From an uncultured Lachnospiraceae bacterium (GTDB lineage Bacteria; Bacillota; Clostridia; Lachnospirales; Lachnospiraceae): a DNA stretch of 64,000 nucleotides. The notes under the pieces are model-generated. The model saw only the letters and a program-made list of their open reading frames with translations. It had not been told where the DNA came from and searched no databases. This document shows, in pieces, positions 8,754 through 16,985 of this stretch (positions within the stretch are counted from its first letter, which is position 1; each line of letters opens with the position of its first letter). Location: positions 23,073 to 87,072 of the forward strand of contig CANQTG010000002.1 of the NCBI GenBank assembly GCA_947626715.1. Direction: 5' to 3'. The position numbers were made by a program, and so were the translations under genes.

Positions 8754-9686
8754 TTAAGCGTTTTGGAGCTTGTGCAGCCTGTTTAAGTATTCCGTGGGCG
8801 AGCAGTTGGTGTATTTGTTAAAGCACCTGCAAAAGGTCGTCAGGTTGTTGAAGCCGACCCGGAAAGCGACGTCCGTCACGCTCAGGCCGTCATTGGCCGT
8901 GAGCATGAGCTGGGCGGATAGGATACGCTTATGGCACAGGTAATTGTGGTAGGTCATGTGGGTGTACTGTTTAAAGAGCCTTGAAAAATGATATTTGGAA
9001 AAGCCGCAGTAATCGGCGGCCTGTTCGAGCGAAAGGTCGTCCGCGTAGTGGGTGTCGATAAAGTTTAAGAGACTGGTAAAGGTCTCGTGATATTTCTGCG
9101 GCCCGACGGGATCGGCGGAGACGTCCGCCGCATTCCTGCAGAAATAGTCCTGCCCGATGACCCGCAGGAAATTTAAGAGCAGGGAATAGACGGCGCTCTC
9201 CCAGAAGGGCTCGTGCGAGAAATAGATCTCGGCCATCCGGATCAGGGTATGGTGGAGCGGCTCGTGGATATCGGGACGCAGGGAGGCCGTGCACAGATAC
9301 GGCTCCACAAATATCGGGTCGAGCGCCTTAAAATCCTGAAAGCAGCGCATCATGTCGATGTCGATCAGGAAGATAAAGCGGGAACCGCTGGGATTAGAAG
9401 GGATCTCGTGCAGCATATAGGGAGGGATCATCAAAATATCGCCCTCCTCGAGCGTGTAGGTGCGGTTATTGGCGATGGCGTCGTAGCGTTTTTCCAGACT
9501 GACGGTGATCTCAAGCGCGTTGTGATAGTGGCTGGCGTAGCCCTCGGGCTGTACATTGTGCCAGATACGGACATGGGATTCCGGTACAAAGATGACGTCC
9601 TCCTTCATTCCGTTCAGGGAACGGATCTCGGAAGGCGCGTCGGGCTGTTCATATCGGGAAGATTCGGTTGTTTTTTGTATTTTCAT
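8754..9686 (-). CDS. AraC-family transcriptional regulator
   Basis: A 310-residue regulator. The N-terminal half is a cupin-like sensing domain (HYHNALEITVSLEKRYD, then LEEGDILMIPPYMLHEI). The C-terminal about 100 residues hold two helix-turn-helix motifs (LSLEQAADYCGFSKYHFSRL and LSVTDVAFRVGFNNLTTF), ending in the usual YLNRLH. It is convergent with the sugar importer and divergent from the GH3 gene, a typical position for a local activator of both. The start at 9686 has GGAG nine bases upstream. The inducer is unknown. Confidence 0.92.
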   Translation of the reverse strand: MKIQKTTESSRYEQPDAPSEIRSLNGMKEDVIFVPESHVRIWHNVQPEGYASHYHNALEITVSLEKRYDAIANNRTYTLEEGDILMIPPYMLHEIPSNPSGSRFIFLIDIDMMRCFQDFKALDPIFVEPYLCTASLRPDIHEPLHHTLIRMAEIYFSHEPFWESAVYSLLLNFLRVIGQDYFCRNAADVSADPVGPQKYHETFTSLLNFIDTHYADDLSLEQAADYCGFSKYHFSRLFKQYTHMTYHNYLCHKRILSAQLMLTANDGLSVTDVAFRVGFNNLTTFCRCFNKYTNCSPTEYLNRLHKLQNA

Positions 9687-9934
9687 AATAGCGCTCCGGT
9701 TTCTGGGGCCGCGCGGTTCGCGGTCTTTACAGGAAAGGCGCTTAGGCGCGGAAACGACGGTTTAGATATAAGCAATATTACTATTATTATATAGCAGAAA
9801 AGGAAATGTGGCAATAACGATTCAAAGGACGCGGGTCAGGCTGGGTTAGGACGTCGGCGCAGGCGGGATCAGGACGCCGCGGCATGGCCGGGCAGGCGTA
9901 AGCGGCAAGAACGCAGGAAAGGAAAACATATCGT
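9687..9934. promoter_or_regulatory. Divergent control region between AraC and GH3 genes
   Basis: The 248-base region holds an AT-rich stretch (TATTACTATTATTATATAG, around 9775-9795) with several possible -10 elements on both strands. No exact dyad for the regulator was recognised. The GC-rich part next to the GH3 start shows nothing else. Confidence 0.4.
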
Positions 9935-12058
9935 ATGAAAAGAGAAGAAGCAAGGCAGAGGGCAGAGGAACTTGTAGGGAAGATGACGTTGGAAGAGCGC
10001 GCGAGCCAGCTTCGTTACGACGCGCCGGCGATCCGCAGGCTGGGCATTCCGGCTTATAACTGGTGGGGAGAGAGCCTGCATGGCGTGGCAAGGGCGGGAA
10101 CCGCTACGGTGTTTCCGCAGGCGATCGGCATGGCGGCGGCGTTCGACGAGGAGCTGATCGGGGAGGTCGCGGACTGTATCGCGACGGAAGGCAGGGCGAA
10201 ATACAATGCGTTCTCCGCCCATGACGACAGGGATATCTATAAAGGACTGACCTTCTGGTCGCCGAACGTGAATATCTTCCGCGACCCGAGATGGGGACGC
10301 GGCCACGAGACCTACGGAGAGGATCCATATCTGTCCTCGCGGCTCGGCGCGGCCTATGTAAAGGGACTTCAGGGAGACGGAGAGACCATGAAGGCGGCGG
10401 CCTGCGCAAAGCACTTCGCGGTCCATTCCGGGCCGGAGGCGCTGCGCCACGAATTTGACGCGCGCCCTACGCCTAAGGATATGGAAGAGACCTATCTGCC
10501 CGCCTTTGAAACGCTGGTAAAGGAGGCGCATGTGGAAGCGGTCATGGGGGCGTATAACCGCGTGAACGGCGCGCCGTGCTGCGGCAGCAAGGAGCTGCTG
10601 ACGGATATCCTGCGGGAGAAATGGAAGTTTGAAGGGCATGTCGTATCGGACTGCTGGGCGGTACGGGATTTCCATGAGCACCATATGGTAACGTCCACGG
10701 CGGCGGAGTCGGCGGCGATGGCGATCAACGCCGGCTGCGACTTAAATTGCGGCAATACCTATCTCCATATCCTGACGGCGTACCAGCAGGGGCTGGTCAC
10801 GGAAGAGGCGATCACGGAAGCGGCGGTGCGCCTGTATACAACGCGGTATCTGCTGGGGCTCTTTGACGAGAGCGAATACGATACGATCCCGTATGAAACG
10901 GTGGAGTGCCCGGAACATCTCGCGCTGGCGGAAAGGGCGGCGCGGGAAAGTATCGTCATGCTGAAAAACGACGGGCTTCTGCCCCTTAATCCCCACAAGA
11001 TCAAAACGATCGGCGTGATCGGGCCGAACGCCAACAGCAGAAAGGCCCTAGTCGGAAACTATCACGGGACGGCCTCCGAGTATATCACCGTACTGGAGGG
11101 GATCCAGAGGTATGCGGAAGGGAAGGCAAGAGTCCTGTATTCCGAAGGCTGCGATCTGTTCCGGGATCGGACGGAAGCGCTGGCGGAGGCGGGGGACCGC
11201 CTGACGGAGGCGCAGATCGTGGCGGAGCACAGCGACGTGGTCGTCTTGTGTCTGGGACTGGACGAGACGCTGGAGGGCGAGGAAGGGGATACCGGAAACA
11301 GCTACGCTTCCGGCGATAAGGAGGATCTGCTGCTCCCGAAGCCGCAGAGGGCGCTGATGGAAGCGATCGCCCAAACCCAAAAACCGGTCGTGCTCTGCCT
11401 GATGGCGGGCAGCGCGATCGACCTGAGCTATCCGCAGGAGCATTTTAACGCGATCCTGCAGCTGTGGTATCCGGGCGCAAGAGGCGGAAAGAGCGCGGCC
11501 GATATCCTGTTCGGGGAGGTCTCCCCTTCCGGCAAGCTGCCGGTCACCTTCTATAACGATCTGAAAGAGCTGCCTGACTTTACGGATTACCGTATGGAAA
11601 AGAGAACCTACCGTTATATGGAAGGAAAAGCGCAGTATCCGTTCGGCTTCGGCCTGACCTACGGGGACGTGGTCGTGACAGAGGCGGAGGCGTCGGTGGA
11701 GAGAGACGGCGGAACGGACGATCTTGGCCTGCCCAGCGTGCGCGTTCGGGTGACGGCGGTCAATCGGGGCGGACGGGATACGGATGAGGTCGTGCAGATC
11801 TACGTAAAGAGCGAAGAGAGTGCGGATGCGGCGCGCAATCCGGCTCTGTGCGCGTTCCGGCGCATTCATGTAAAGGCCGGGGAGCACGTGGATACGGAGC
11901 TTGTAATCCGCGGCAGGGCGTTTACGGTTGTAAACGAGAAGGGCGAGAGGAAAAAGGGCGGAGCACGCTTCACCCTCTACGCCGCCGTTTCGCAGCCGGA
12001 TGAAAGAAGCGCGGAGCTGACGGGGACAAGGCCGGTCGCGCTGCAGCTTGTGTTGTAA
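9935..12058 (+). CDS. Glycoside hydrolase family 3 (beta-glucosidase or beta-xylosidase)
   Basis: A 707-residue cytoplasmic enzyme with no signal peptide. The GH3 N-terminal barrel occupies about residues 1-300, with the nucleophile Asp239 in VVSDCWAV and substrate-site motifs RDPRWGRGHETYGED and KHFAVHSGPE. The GH3 C-terminal sandwich spans about 340-560 (IGVIGPNAN). A fibronectin-III-like domain closes the protein. The ending pattern and length match GH3 enzymes that cleave beta-xylosides or beta-glucosides from imported oligosaccharides. With the divergent AraC gene and the importer it makes a probable glycan-use locus. The exact sugar cannot be told from sequence. Confidence 0.92.
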   Translation: MKREEARQRAEELVGKMTLEERASQLRYDAPAIRRLGIPAYNWWGESLHGVARAGTATVFPQAIGMAAAFDEELIGEVADCIATEGRAKYNAFSAHDDRDIYKGLTFWSPNVNIFRDPRWGRGHETYGEDPYLSSRLGAAYVKGLQGDGETMKAAACAKHFAVHSGPEALRHEFDARPTPKDMEETYLPAFETLVKEAHVEAVMGAYNRVNGAPCCGSKELLTDILREKWKFEGHVVSDCWAVRDFHEHHMVTSTAAESAAMAINAGCDLNCGNTYLHILTAYQQGLVTEEAITEAAVRLYTTRYLLGLFDESEYDTIPYETVECPEHLALAERAARESIVMLKNDGLLPLNPHKIKTIGVIGPNANSRKALVGNYHGTASEYITVLEGIQRYAEGKARVLYSEGCDLFRDRTEALAEAGDRLTEAQIVAEHSDVVVLCLGLDETLEGEEGDTGNSYASGDKEDLLLPKPQRALMEAIAQTQKPVVLCLMAGSAIDLSYPQEHFNAILQLWYPGARGGKSAADILFGEVSPSGKLPVTFYNDLKELPDFTDYRMEKRTYRYMEGKAQYPFGFGLTYGDVVVTEAEASVERDGGTDDLGLPSVRVRVTAVNRGGRDTDEVVQIYVKSEESADAARNPALCAFRRIHVKAGEHVDTELVIRGRAFTVVNEKGERKKGGARFTLYAAVSQPDERSAELTGTRPVALQLVL

Positions 12059-12085
12059 AGACACCGGAAACGTAAAAGACGCTGT

Positions 12086-12157
12086 AAAATAAGAAGAAAA
12101 GCTCCTTTTCCGTTACAAAGGGATCGGGCCGCGCGGGTATCGGCGCGGCCTTTCCTT
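12086..12157 (+). repeat. 72-bp direct repeat, left copy, with terminator hairpin
   Basis: 70 of 72 bases match 15540-15611 in the same orientation, with differences at 12113 and 12124. It contains the perfect hairpin GGCCGCGC / GCGCGGCC (12127-12150) followed by TTTCCTTT, which should terminate GH3 transcription. The outer arm AGCTCCTTTTCC has no partner here, unlike the right copy. Confidence 0.9.
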
Positions 12158-12199
12158 TAGGAAAGAAAAAAATAAGTTAAATAAGTTGGGCGAGGACGT

Positions 12200-12904
12200 A
12201 TGTATACGATCGGAATATGTGATGACGGCAGGAATGTCTGCGATTCCATTGAGAATATGCTCGAACGATATGCGCAGGAAAAGAATGTCCGGTTAGATAT
12301 CAGTGCGTGGTATACAGGAGAGGATCTGATGGACAATCTGGTATCAGGCCATCATCTGGATATTCTTTTTCTGGATATAGAGCTGGTCAATATGACCGGA
12401 ACGGAAGTCGGCGGTTATATCAGGAATCAGCTTGACGATATGGGAATGCAGATTATTTATATCTCCGGAAAATCATCCTATGCGCAGCAGCTATTTAAAA
12501 CGCAGCCCATAGATTTTCTGGTCAAACCGATCTCCCAAAAGCAAATCTATGAGGTTATGGATACCGCCGTCAGGATCATAAAAAGGAAAAAAGAAAGGTT
12601 TGAGTTTCAGCAGGGAAAAGATTACTATTATGTTCCTATGGGCGATATTATTTACCTGCAGAGCGAAGGGAGAAAGGTAAAGGTCATATCTCAAAAGACA
12701 TCATTTGAATACTATGGAAAATTGAGCGAAGCCGCAAAACAGTTATCCGGGGATTTTATCAGGATACATAAATCGTTCATCGTCAACAAGGAATATGTCT
12801 TTCGATATACCTATGAGACAGTGGAGATGATAGATGGAACGATCTTCACGATCAGTATGGCAAACCGAAAAAATGTAAGGGACAGGATTTTGAAGGAAGA
12901 ATAA
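12200..12904 (+). CDS. LytTR-family response regulator (AgrA-like)
   Basis: A 234-residue regulator with an N-terminal receiver domain (acidic pair Asp8-Asp9, phospho-acceptor Asp59 in LFLDIEL, Lys in FLVKPI). A LytTR DNA-binding domain fills the last 100 residues (YVPMGDIIYLQSEGRKVKV, GDFIRIHKSFIVN). The pair with the next gene, two bases downstream, is the classic AgrA/AgrC arrangement, but no peptide precursor or AgrB processing protease is visible. Base composition is visibly more AT-rich than the flanks. Likely targets include the lipoprotein gene at 14401. Confidence 0.92.
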   Translation: MYTIGICDDGRNVCDSIENMLERYAQEKNVRLDISAWYTGEDLMDNLVSGHHLDILFLDIELVNMTGTEVGGYIRNQLDDMGMQIIYISGKSSYAQQLFKTQPIDFLVKPISQKQIYEVMDTAVRIIKRKKERFEFQQGKDYYYVPMGDIIYLQSEGRKVKVISQKTSFEYYGKLSEAAKQLSGDFIRIHKSFIVNKEYVFRYTYETVEMIDGTIFTISMANRKNVRDRILKEE

Positions 12905-12906
12905 CG

Positions 12907-14178
12907 ATGCCTGATGTTATCATGTGCTTATTAACCAATCTTTTCCGAATATTTCTTATTGACAGATGTGTGTCGTTCTTTATGGAGGAATATGCCGACG
13001 GAAGGAAGCGTTTCCTTGTCTGCGCCTGCTTTTATCTTATAAACGCCGCGACATTTTTAGCGTTCCATACCGTGTGGTTGAATATGCTGTGCAACCTCGC
13101 TGGGATCTGCGCGATTGCACGGCTGTATACCAAATCTGTCAGGTCAATTCTGTTTGTGTCCGGTACGGTTTATCTGGTAAACTGCGGATGCGATGTAGCC
13201 GCAACCTCTCTGTTTGTCACTTACCGCGACGGGGAATCGTTCAGTCAGATTTATGCGGTTCTTTCCGTCCTTTTGTTTTTCATGTGCGTCCTTCTGATAA
13301 AAAGGATACTTACCGCTCGTAAAGGCATGGAAACCGTTCCCAGCTTCCAGTTGCTTTTTATGCCCTTGTGCAGCATTACAGTCGTTATACTGCTGATCTA
13401 TTTTGGCGGCTGTTCTCATATCGGGCTTGTGATCGTGAGCGTCGGCCTGCTGGTCATGAATTATCTCATGTTATATCTGTATAATCAGCTTCTCCTTACG
13501 ACCGCGCAAAAATACGAAACAAAGCTGCTGCAGACACAGGTATCAGAGTATGCCAATCAGCTTAAGATCATCCTGCGCGGGGAGGAAAAGATAAAGGCTC
13601 TGCGGCATGATATGAAGCACCATCTCAATGAATTAACGCTGCTTGCGAAGAAACATGAGGTATCTGAAATTCAAAATTATCTTGACCAGATGAAGCAGTT
13701 TGTCGAGAATCAGGACGAACTCATTGCTTCAGGAAATATGGAAATTGACAGTGTGCTGAATTATATGCTGCAAAAAGCAAAAAGAGAGCTGGAAACTGTG
13801 ACGATAAAGGTGGCGCTGCCGGAAAAAGTAAGACATTCCTTCGACGTCAATGTTTTGCTGGGAAATCTGCTTGAAAACGCGATGGAGGCGGCCAGAGAAA
13901 CGGACAAGAAATATCTTAGCGTCCGCGTCGCATTAAAAAAAGGGGTTTTAAGGATCAAAATCGAGAACAGCTTTTTGCCTTCCTGTCTCATCCGCGGGAA
14001 CGAGCAGGGAAAGCCTCCGGCGCTTCTGACTTCCAAAGCGTCTGCGGATTCGCATGGAATCGGGCTGGGCAACGTAAAGAAAATCGTAGAAAAGTATAAC
14101 GGCACGATGGAGATCACAACGCGGAACGATATTTTTTGTGTGAATCTGATCCTGTATATGGCGAAGATGGAAAAATGA
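12907..14178 (+). CDS. GHKL-type sensor histidine kinase (AgrC-like)
   Basis: A 423-residue membrane kinase. The first about 200 residues hold six or so hydrophobic segments, forming a membrane sensing module without a large outside domain. A short coiled linker leads to the phospho-acceptor region (ALRHDMKHHLNELTLL), followed by a GHKL ATPase domain with N-box NLLENAMEAA and G2 box GIGLGNVKKIVEKYNG. It is the partner of the LytTR regulator two bases upstream. The signal is unknown. AT-rich codon use, shared with both neighbours, suggests the cassette came from outside. Confidence 0.9.
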   Translation: MPDVIMCLLTNLFRIFLIDRCVSFFMEEYADGRKRFLVCACFYLINAATFLAFHTVWLNMLCNLAGICAIARLYTKSVRSILFVSGTVYLVNCGCDVAATSLFVTYRDGESFSQIYAVLSVLLFFMCVLLIKRILTARKGMETVPSFQLLFMPLCSITVVILLIYFGGCSHIGLVIVSVGLLVMNYLMLYLYNQLLLTTAQKYETKLLQTQVSEYANQLKIILRGEEKIKALRHDMKHHLNELTLLAKKHEVSEIQNYLDQMKQFVENQDELIASGNMEIDSVLNYMLQKAKRELETVTIKVALPEKVRHSFDVNVLLGNLLENAMEAARETDKKYLSVRVALKKGVLRIKIENSFLPSCLIRGNEQGKPPALLTSKASADSHGIGLGNVKKIVEKYNGTMEITTRNDIFCVNLILYMAKMEK

Positions 14179-14249
14179 GGATAATACTTCTCAGGCGGCG
14201 GCAAAGCGGCAGAGGCACGACGGCATACAGGTCATGTCTTTTTTATTTT

Positions 14250-14304
14250 TGACAGAAATGTATATCATTTTTGTCATGAAACGGCGCTCCGATCATTTTT
14301 GTGA
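14250..14304. promoter_or_regulatory. Dyad and extra half-site, candidate LytTR operator
   Basis: An 11-bp dyad TGACAGAAATG / CATTTTTGTCA with a five-base centre (14250-14276, 10 of 11 pairs match) is followed by a third half-site CATTTTTGTGA at 14294-14304. It lies about 100 bases before the lipoprotein start. No other gene is nearby, so regulation of that gene by the LytTR protein is a reasonable guess. Confidence 0.5.
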
Positions 14305-14400
14305 TAAGCTCCTTTTGTTCATACAGGCAGACAAGAATCCTTATGCGTGAGATTTTTCCGTGGATTCTCTGTCATTCAATAATGAAGGAGGTCGCGATTT

Positions 14401-15540
14401 ATGAGCACTACTTATGCAAAGAGAGCGCAGATGAGAAAAGGATTGGCGGTTTTAACGGCTATGGCCTTTTGCGCCGCGGCATTGACAGGCTGCACGCACA
14501 GATCCCAAGCCGAAGATCCGTCAAAGAGTGAAGCGGATAGCGCCGGCGCTGCCGCTCAAGATACGAAAGTTAATATCGACGGCGGAGCGCAGCAGGAAGC
14601 GGACGCTGCCGGCGAGATCTTGGACACCGCTATTTTCCTTGACGAAAAACTGGACGAGAACCTATTCGTCAAAGCCGAGCTTAAAATGCCGGAGGCGACG
14701 CTCTACGAATATACGACGCGGTTGAAAACCTTTGATCTTGCAAAAGCGCAGGAAGCGATACAGCAAAACGGAGAAGGAATTATCTCCGGCGATATTGGCT
14801 CTCTTTCTTATCAAAGAAACGATATGGCAGGCCATCTGGACACCTATTGCTCCTTTGCGGGGGAACAAGGGCTGGCAGATGAGAAGGAGTTGTCGTTTAT
14901 GTCCCAAAAGGACGCCGTCGCAAGAGTCCAGAATTTGATAGACCAGTTGGAGATCGGCGGGCAATTAGGGACTCCGAAAGTAGTTGCAATGAACCGAACG
15001 GATTTTGAAAATGTAAAAAACGCAATCCTGACGGATGATACTTATCAAAAAATCCTTCCGTCGAAGGGGTATGAAAGCGACGTGTTTGACGAAAATCTGG
15101 AAGCGTACCGTATGGAATTTGGAATGGAGACAAACGGGATCCCGTTGTATGGACGCGATGATCCTCCTGTCAGGTCGGGCGGCGGAGTTATGGCGTTTCA
15201 GGTCAGCGTAACGGTATTGTTATCAAACAGCGGCATGGAAAAGGTCGATATCATAGGGGCGCTGGAGCCCTTCGAGAATCAGCAGAAACGGGCGGATATC
15301 ATCGGCGCGGAAGGGATCAAGGACGCATTGATGTCAAAATACGGCGATGTGACGTTGTCGGAGGAATATCGAGCAGAAAATATCTGGCTGGAATATTTTC
15401 CGAGCCGAAGCGAAGGCTCTATTGAAAATGTCGCTTTGGTTCCGGTGTGGTGCGTCGATTTTGCGATAGGAGGCAATACGGTCGAGGATTCCCAGTACAC
15501 GCTTCGGTTTCATGCGGTCACGGGAGAGGTAGTTTCATAA
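14401..15540 (+). CDS. Uncharacterised lipoprotein of the LytTR cassette
   Basis: A 379-residue exported lipoprotein. The signal peptide ends in lipobox LTGC after a ten-residue N-terminal extension; the start at 14401 is chosen because AAGGAGGT lies nine bases before it. A short acidic, Ala-rich linker follows, then a mixed alpha/beta body of about 300 residues with no motif I can name. It faintly recalls Firmicutes DUF6034-type lipoproteins, but this is memory, not a search. It is the last gene of the AT-rich cassette. Its stop lies right at the right-hand 72-bp repeat. It may be the signal-response output of the two-component pair. Confidence 0.8.
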   Translation: MSTTYAKRAQMRKGLAVLTAMAFCAAALTGCTHRSQAEDPSKSEADSAGAAAQDTKVNIDGGAQQEADAAGEILDTAIFLDEKLDENLFVKAELKMPEATLYEYTTRLKTFDLAKAQEAIQQNGEGIISGDIGSLSYQRNDMAGHLDTYCSFAGEQGLADEKELSFMSQKDAVARVQNLIDQLEIGGQLGTPKVVAMNRTDFENVKNAILTDDTYQKILPSKGYESDVFDENLEAYRMEFGMETNGIPLYGRDDPPVRSGGGVMAFQVSVTVLLSNSGMEKVDIIGALEPFENQQKRADIIGAEGIKDALMSKYGDVTLSEEYRAENIWLEYFPSRSEGSIENVALVPVWCVDFAIGGNTVEDSQYTLRFHAVTGEVVS

Positions 15541-15611
15541 AAATAAGAAGAAAAGCTCCTTTTCCGATACAAAGGGACCGGGCCGCGCGGGTATCGGCGC
15601 GGCCTTTCCTT
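15540..15611 (+). repeat. 72-bp direct repeat, right copy
   Basis: Matches 12086-12157 at 70 of 72 positions. It starts at the last base of the lipoprotein stop codon, and forms the left half of the terminator at 15554-15634. Confidence 0.9.
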
Positions 15612-15634
15612 AGGGAGGAAAAGGAGCTGTTTTT
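15554..15634. terminator. Long bidirectional terminator
   Basis: Outer arms AGCTCCTTTTCC (15554-15565) and GGAAAAGGAGCT (15617-15628) enclose an inner hairpin GGCCGCGC / GCGCGGCC. GTTTTT follows on the + side and A-rich sequence precedes, so it can stop transcripts from both convergent sides. Confidence 0.85.
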
Positions 15635-15662
15635 ATTCAACGTTTTTTGCGCCGCGCCGCCG

Positions 15663-16673
15663 TTATCCGGCGCTTGCCGCGTTCTGCGCAAACTGTGTCG
15701 TGACCAGCTCGTCGTAGGGAACGCGCGCGGGGAGCTCGCCGGATTCCTCGAGGATATTTTCCAGCAGGATAAACGAATCCTCCGAAAAGACCAGATCCTT
15801 AGGCCAAGTATCCTGTCCGGCGTAACGGGCTACGATGGCGGTGATCGTAGAAAGGCCGGTCTCCTCAAACTGCGGCTGTATGACCTCTGCGATCTCTTCC
15901 GGGCTGTGGCTGTTCACATAATCAAGGCCGCGCTGCAGAGCGTTGGTAAAGGCCTGAACGGTCTCAGGATTTTCGCTGAGATAGGAGTTCTTGGCGCTGA
16001 AGGCCGTATAGGGGACATAGCCGGAGTCGGTGCCGAGGGACGCGACGACATAGCCGTCCCCCTTTTCTTCTAAGGAGGTGGCGTGGGGCTCAAATTCTAC
16101 GGTAAACGTCCCCTGTCCGCCGGAGAAGGCGGCCGCCGTGGAGCCGAAATCAATGCTCCGGTCGATATTGAGATCCGTCTCGGGGTCGATATTATGTTTT
16201 TTCAGGATATATTCAAAGACCATTTCCGGCATACCGCCCGCGCGTCCGCCCAGCACGTCCTGCCCCTTTAGCATATCCCATGAAAAATGATCGACAGGCT
16301 CGCGGGAAACGAGGAAGTTTCCGGCGCGCTGCGTCAGCTGGGCGAAGTTGACGACGGGGTCGTCCGTGCCGCCCGCATAGGTATAGATCGACGCCTCGGA
16401 GCCCATAAAGCCGATATCCGCTTCTCCCGAGAGGACGGCGGTCATCGTCTTATCGGCCCCGAAGCCTGTCACGAGCTCTAGCTCGATTCCTTCCTCCTCA
16501 AAATAACCTTCCTCGATGGCGACATACATCGGCGCGTAAAAGACGGAATGCGCCACCTCGTTGAGTACGACCTTCTTGGCCTGACCGCCTTTGGCCGCCG
16601 TCTGGCCGCAGCCCGTGACCGCGCACAGCAGCAGAGCCAGCACGAGCGCGGAACGGATAAATTTTCGTTTCAT
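15663..16673 (-). CDS. NMT1/SsuA-type ABC substrate-binding lipoprotein
   Basis: A 336-residue binding lipoprotein, lipobox VTGC. The body matches the NMT1/ThiY/SsuA group: VAIEEGYFEEEGIELEL near the N-terminus, then a glycine-rich GFGADKTMTAVLSGEADIGFMG. Members bind nitrate, aliphatic sulfonates, taurine or thiamine precursors for ABC import. The frame opens upstream at 16700, but GGGAGGA before the ATG at 16673 fixes the start. No permease or ATPase gene is adjacent, so it is an orphan or depends on a distant transporter. Ligand unknown. Confidence 0.88.
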   Translation of the reverse strand: MKRKFIRSALVLALLLCAVTGCGQTAAKGGQAKKVVLNEVAHSVFYAPMYVAIEEGYFEEEGIELELVTGFGADKTMTAVLSGEADIGFMGSEASIYTYAGGTDDPVVNFAQLTQRAGNFLVSREPVDHFSWDMLKGQDVLGGRAGGMPEMVFEYILKKHNIDPETDLNIDRSIDFGSTAAAFSGGQGTFTVEFEPHATSLEEKGDGYVVASLGTDSGYVPYTAFSAKNSYLSENPETVQAFTNALQRGLDYVNSHSPEEIAEVIQPQFEETGLSTITAIVARYAGQDTWPKDLVFSEDSFILLENILEESGELPARVPYDELVTTQFAQNAASAG

Positions 16674-16732
16674 AAATTGATTCCTCCCAAAATCGATCAA
16701 GAATAGTGTATAATCGTATTATATTGGGAAAT

Positions 16733-16760
16733 TTGCAAAACGTGCGCGATATGGTATGAT
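16733..16760 (+). promoter_or_regulatory. Putative promoter upstream of the helicase gene
   Basis: TTGCAA (16733-16738), a 16-base spacer and TATGAT (16755-16760). The -10 box overlaps the start of the first 82-bp repeat unit; later units carry AATGAT at the same place. On the minus strand, AT-rich -10-like sequence for the binding-protein gene lies just to the left. Confidence 0.55.
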
Positions 16761-16958
16761 AACGAGGAAAGTGCCGACGCCGCTTGCGGCAGTCGGGATT
16801 TGACGAGTGGCACCATCGAGACGACAGTCGAGAGGGAATGATAACGAGGAAAGCGCCGACGCCGCTTGCGGCAGTCGGGATTTGACGAGTAGCGCCATCG
16901 AGACGAGAGTCGAGAGGGAATGATAACGAGGAAAGCGCCGACGGCGCTTGCGGCGGTC
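16756..16958 (+). repeat. 82-bp tandem repeat, 2.5 copies
   Basis: Units begin with ATGATAACGAGGAAAG at 16756, 16838 and 16920, exactly 82 bases apart. The first two are full and differ at a few positions; the third stops matching at about 16958. Each unit can fold CCGACGCCGC against GCGGCAGTCGG. The array fills the leader of the helicase gene. Confidence 0.92.
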
Positions 16959-16985
16959 AAAAAAAGAACGGGAGAAACGAAAACG

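Noticed and set aside
12200..14178. Complete agr quorum-sensing locus
   Set aside because: Regulator and kinase match, but no AgrB protease or precursor peptide gene is visible beside them.
12086..15611. Insertion sequence or composite transposon
   Set aside because: The flanking repeats are direct, contain a terminator and carry no transposase or terminal inverted repeats.
16756..16958. CRISPR array
   Set aside because: Units are directly abutting 82-base repeats without unique spacers, and there are no cas genes in the window.
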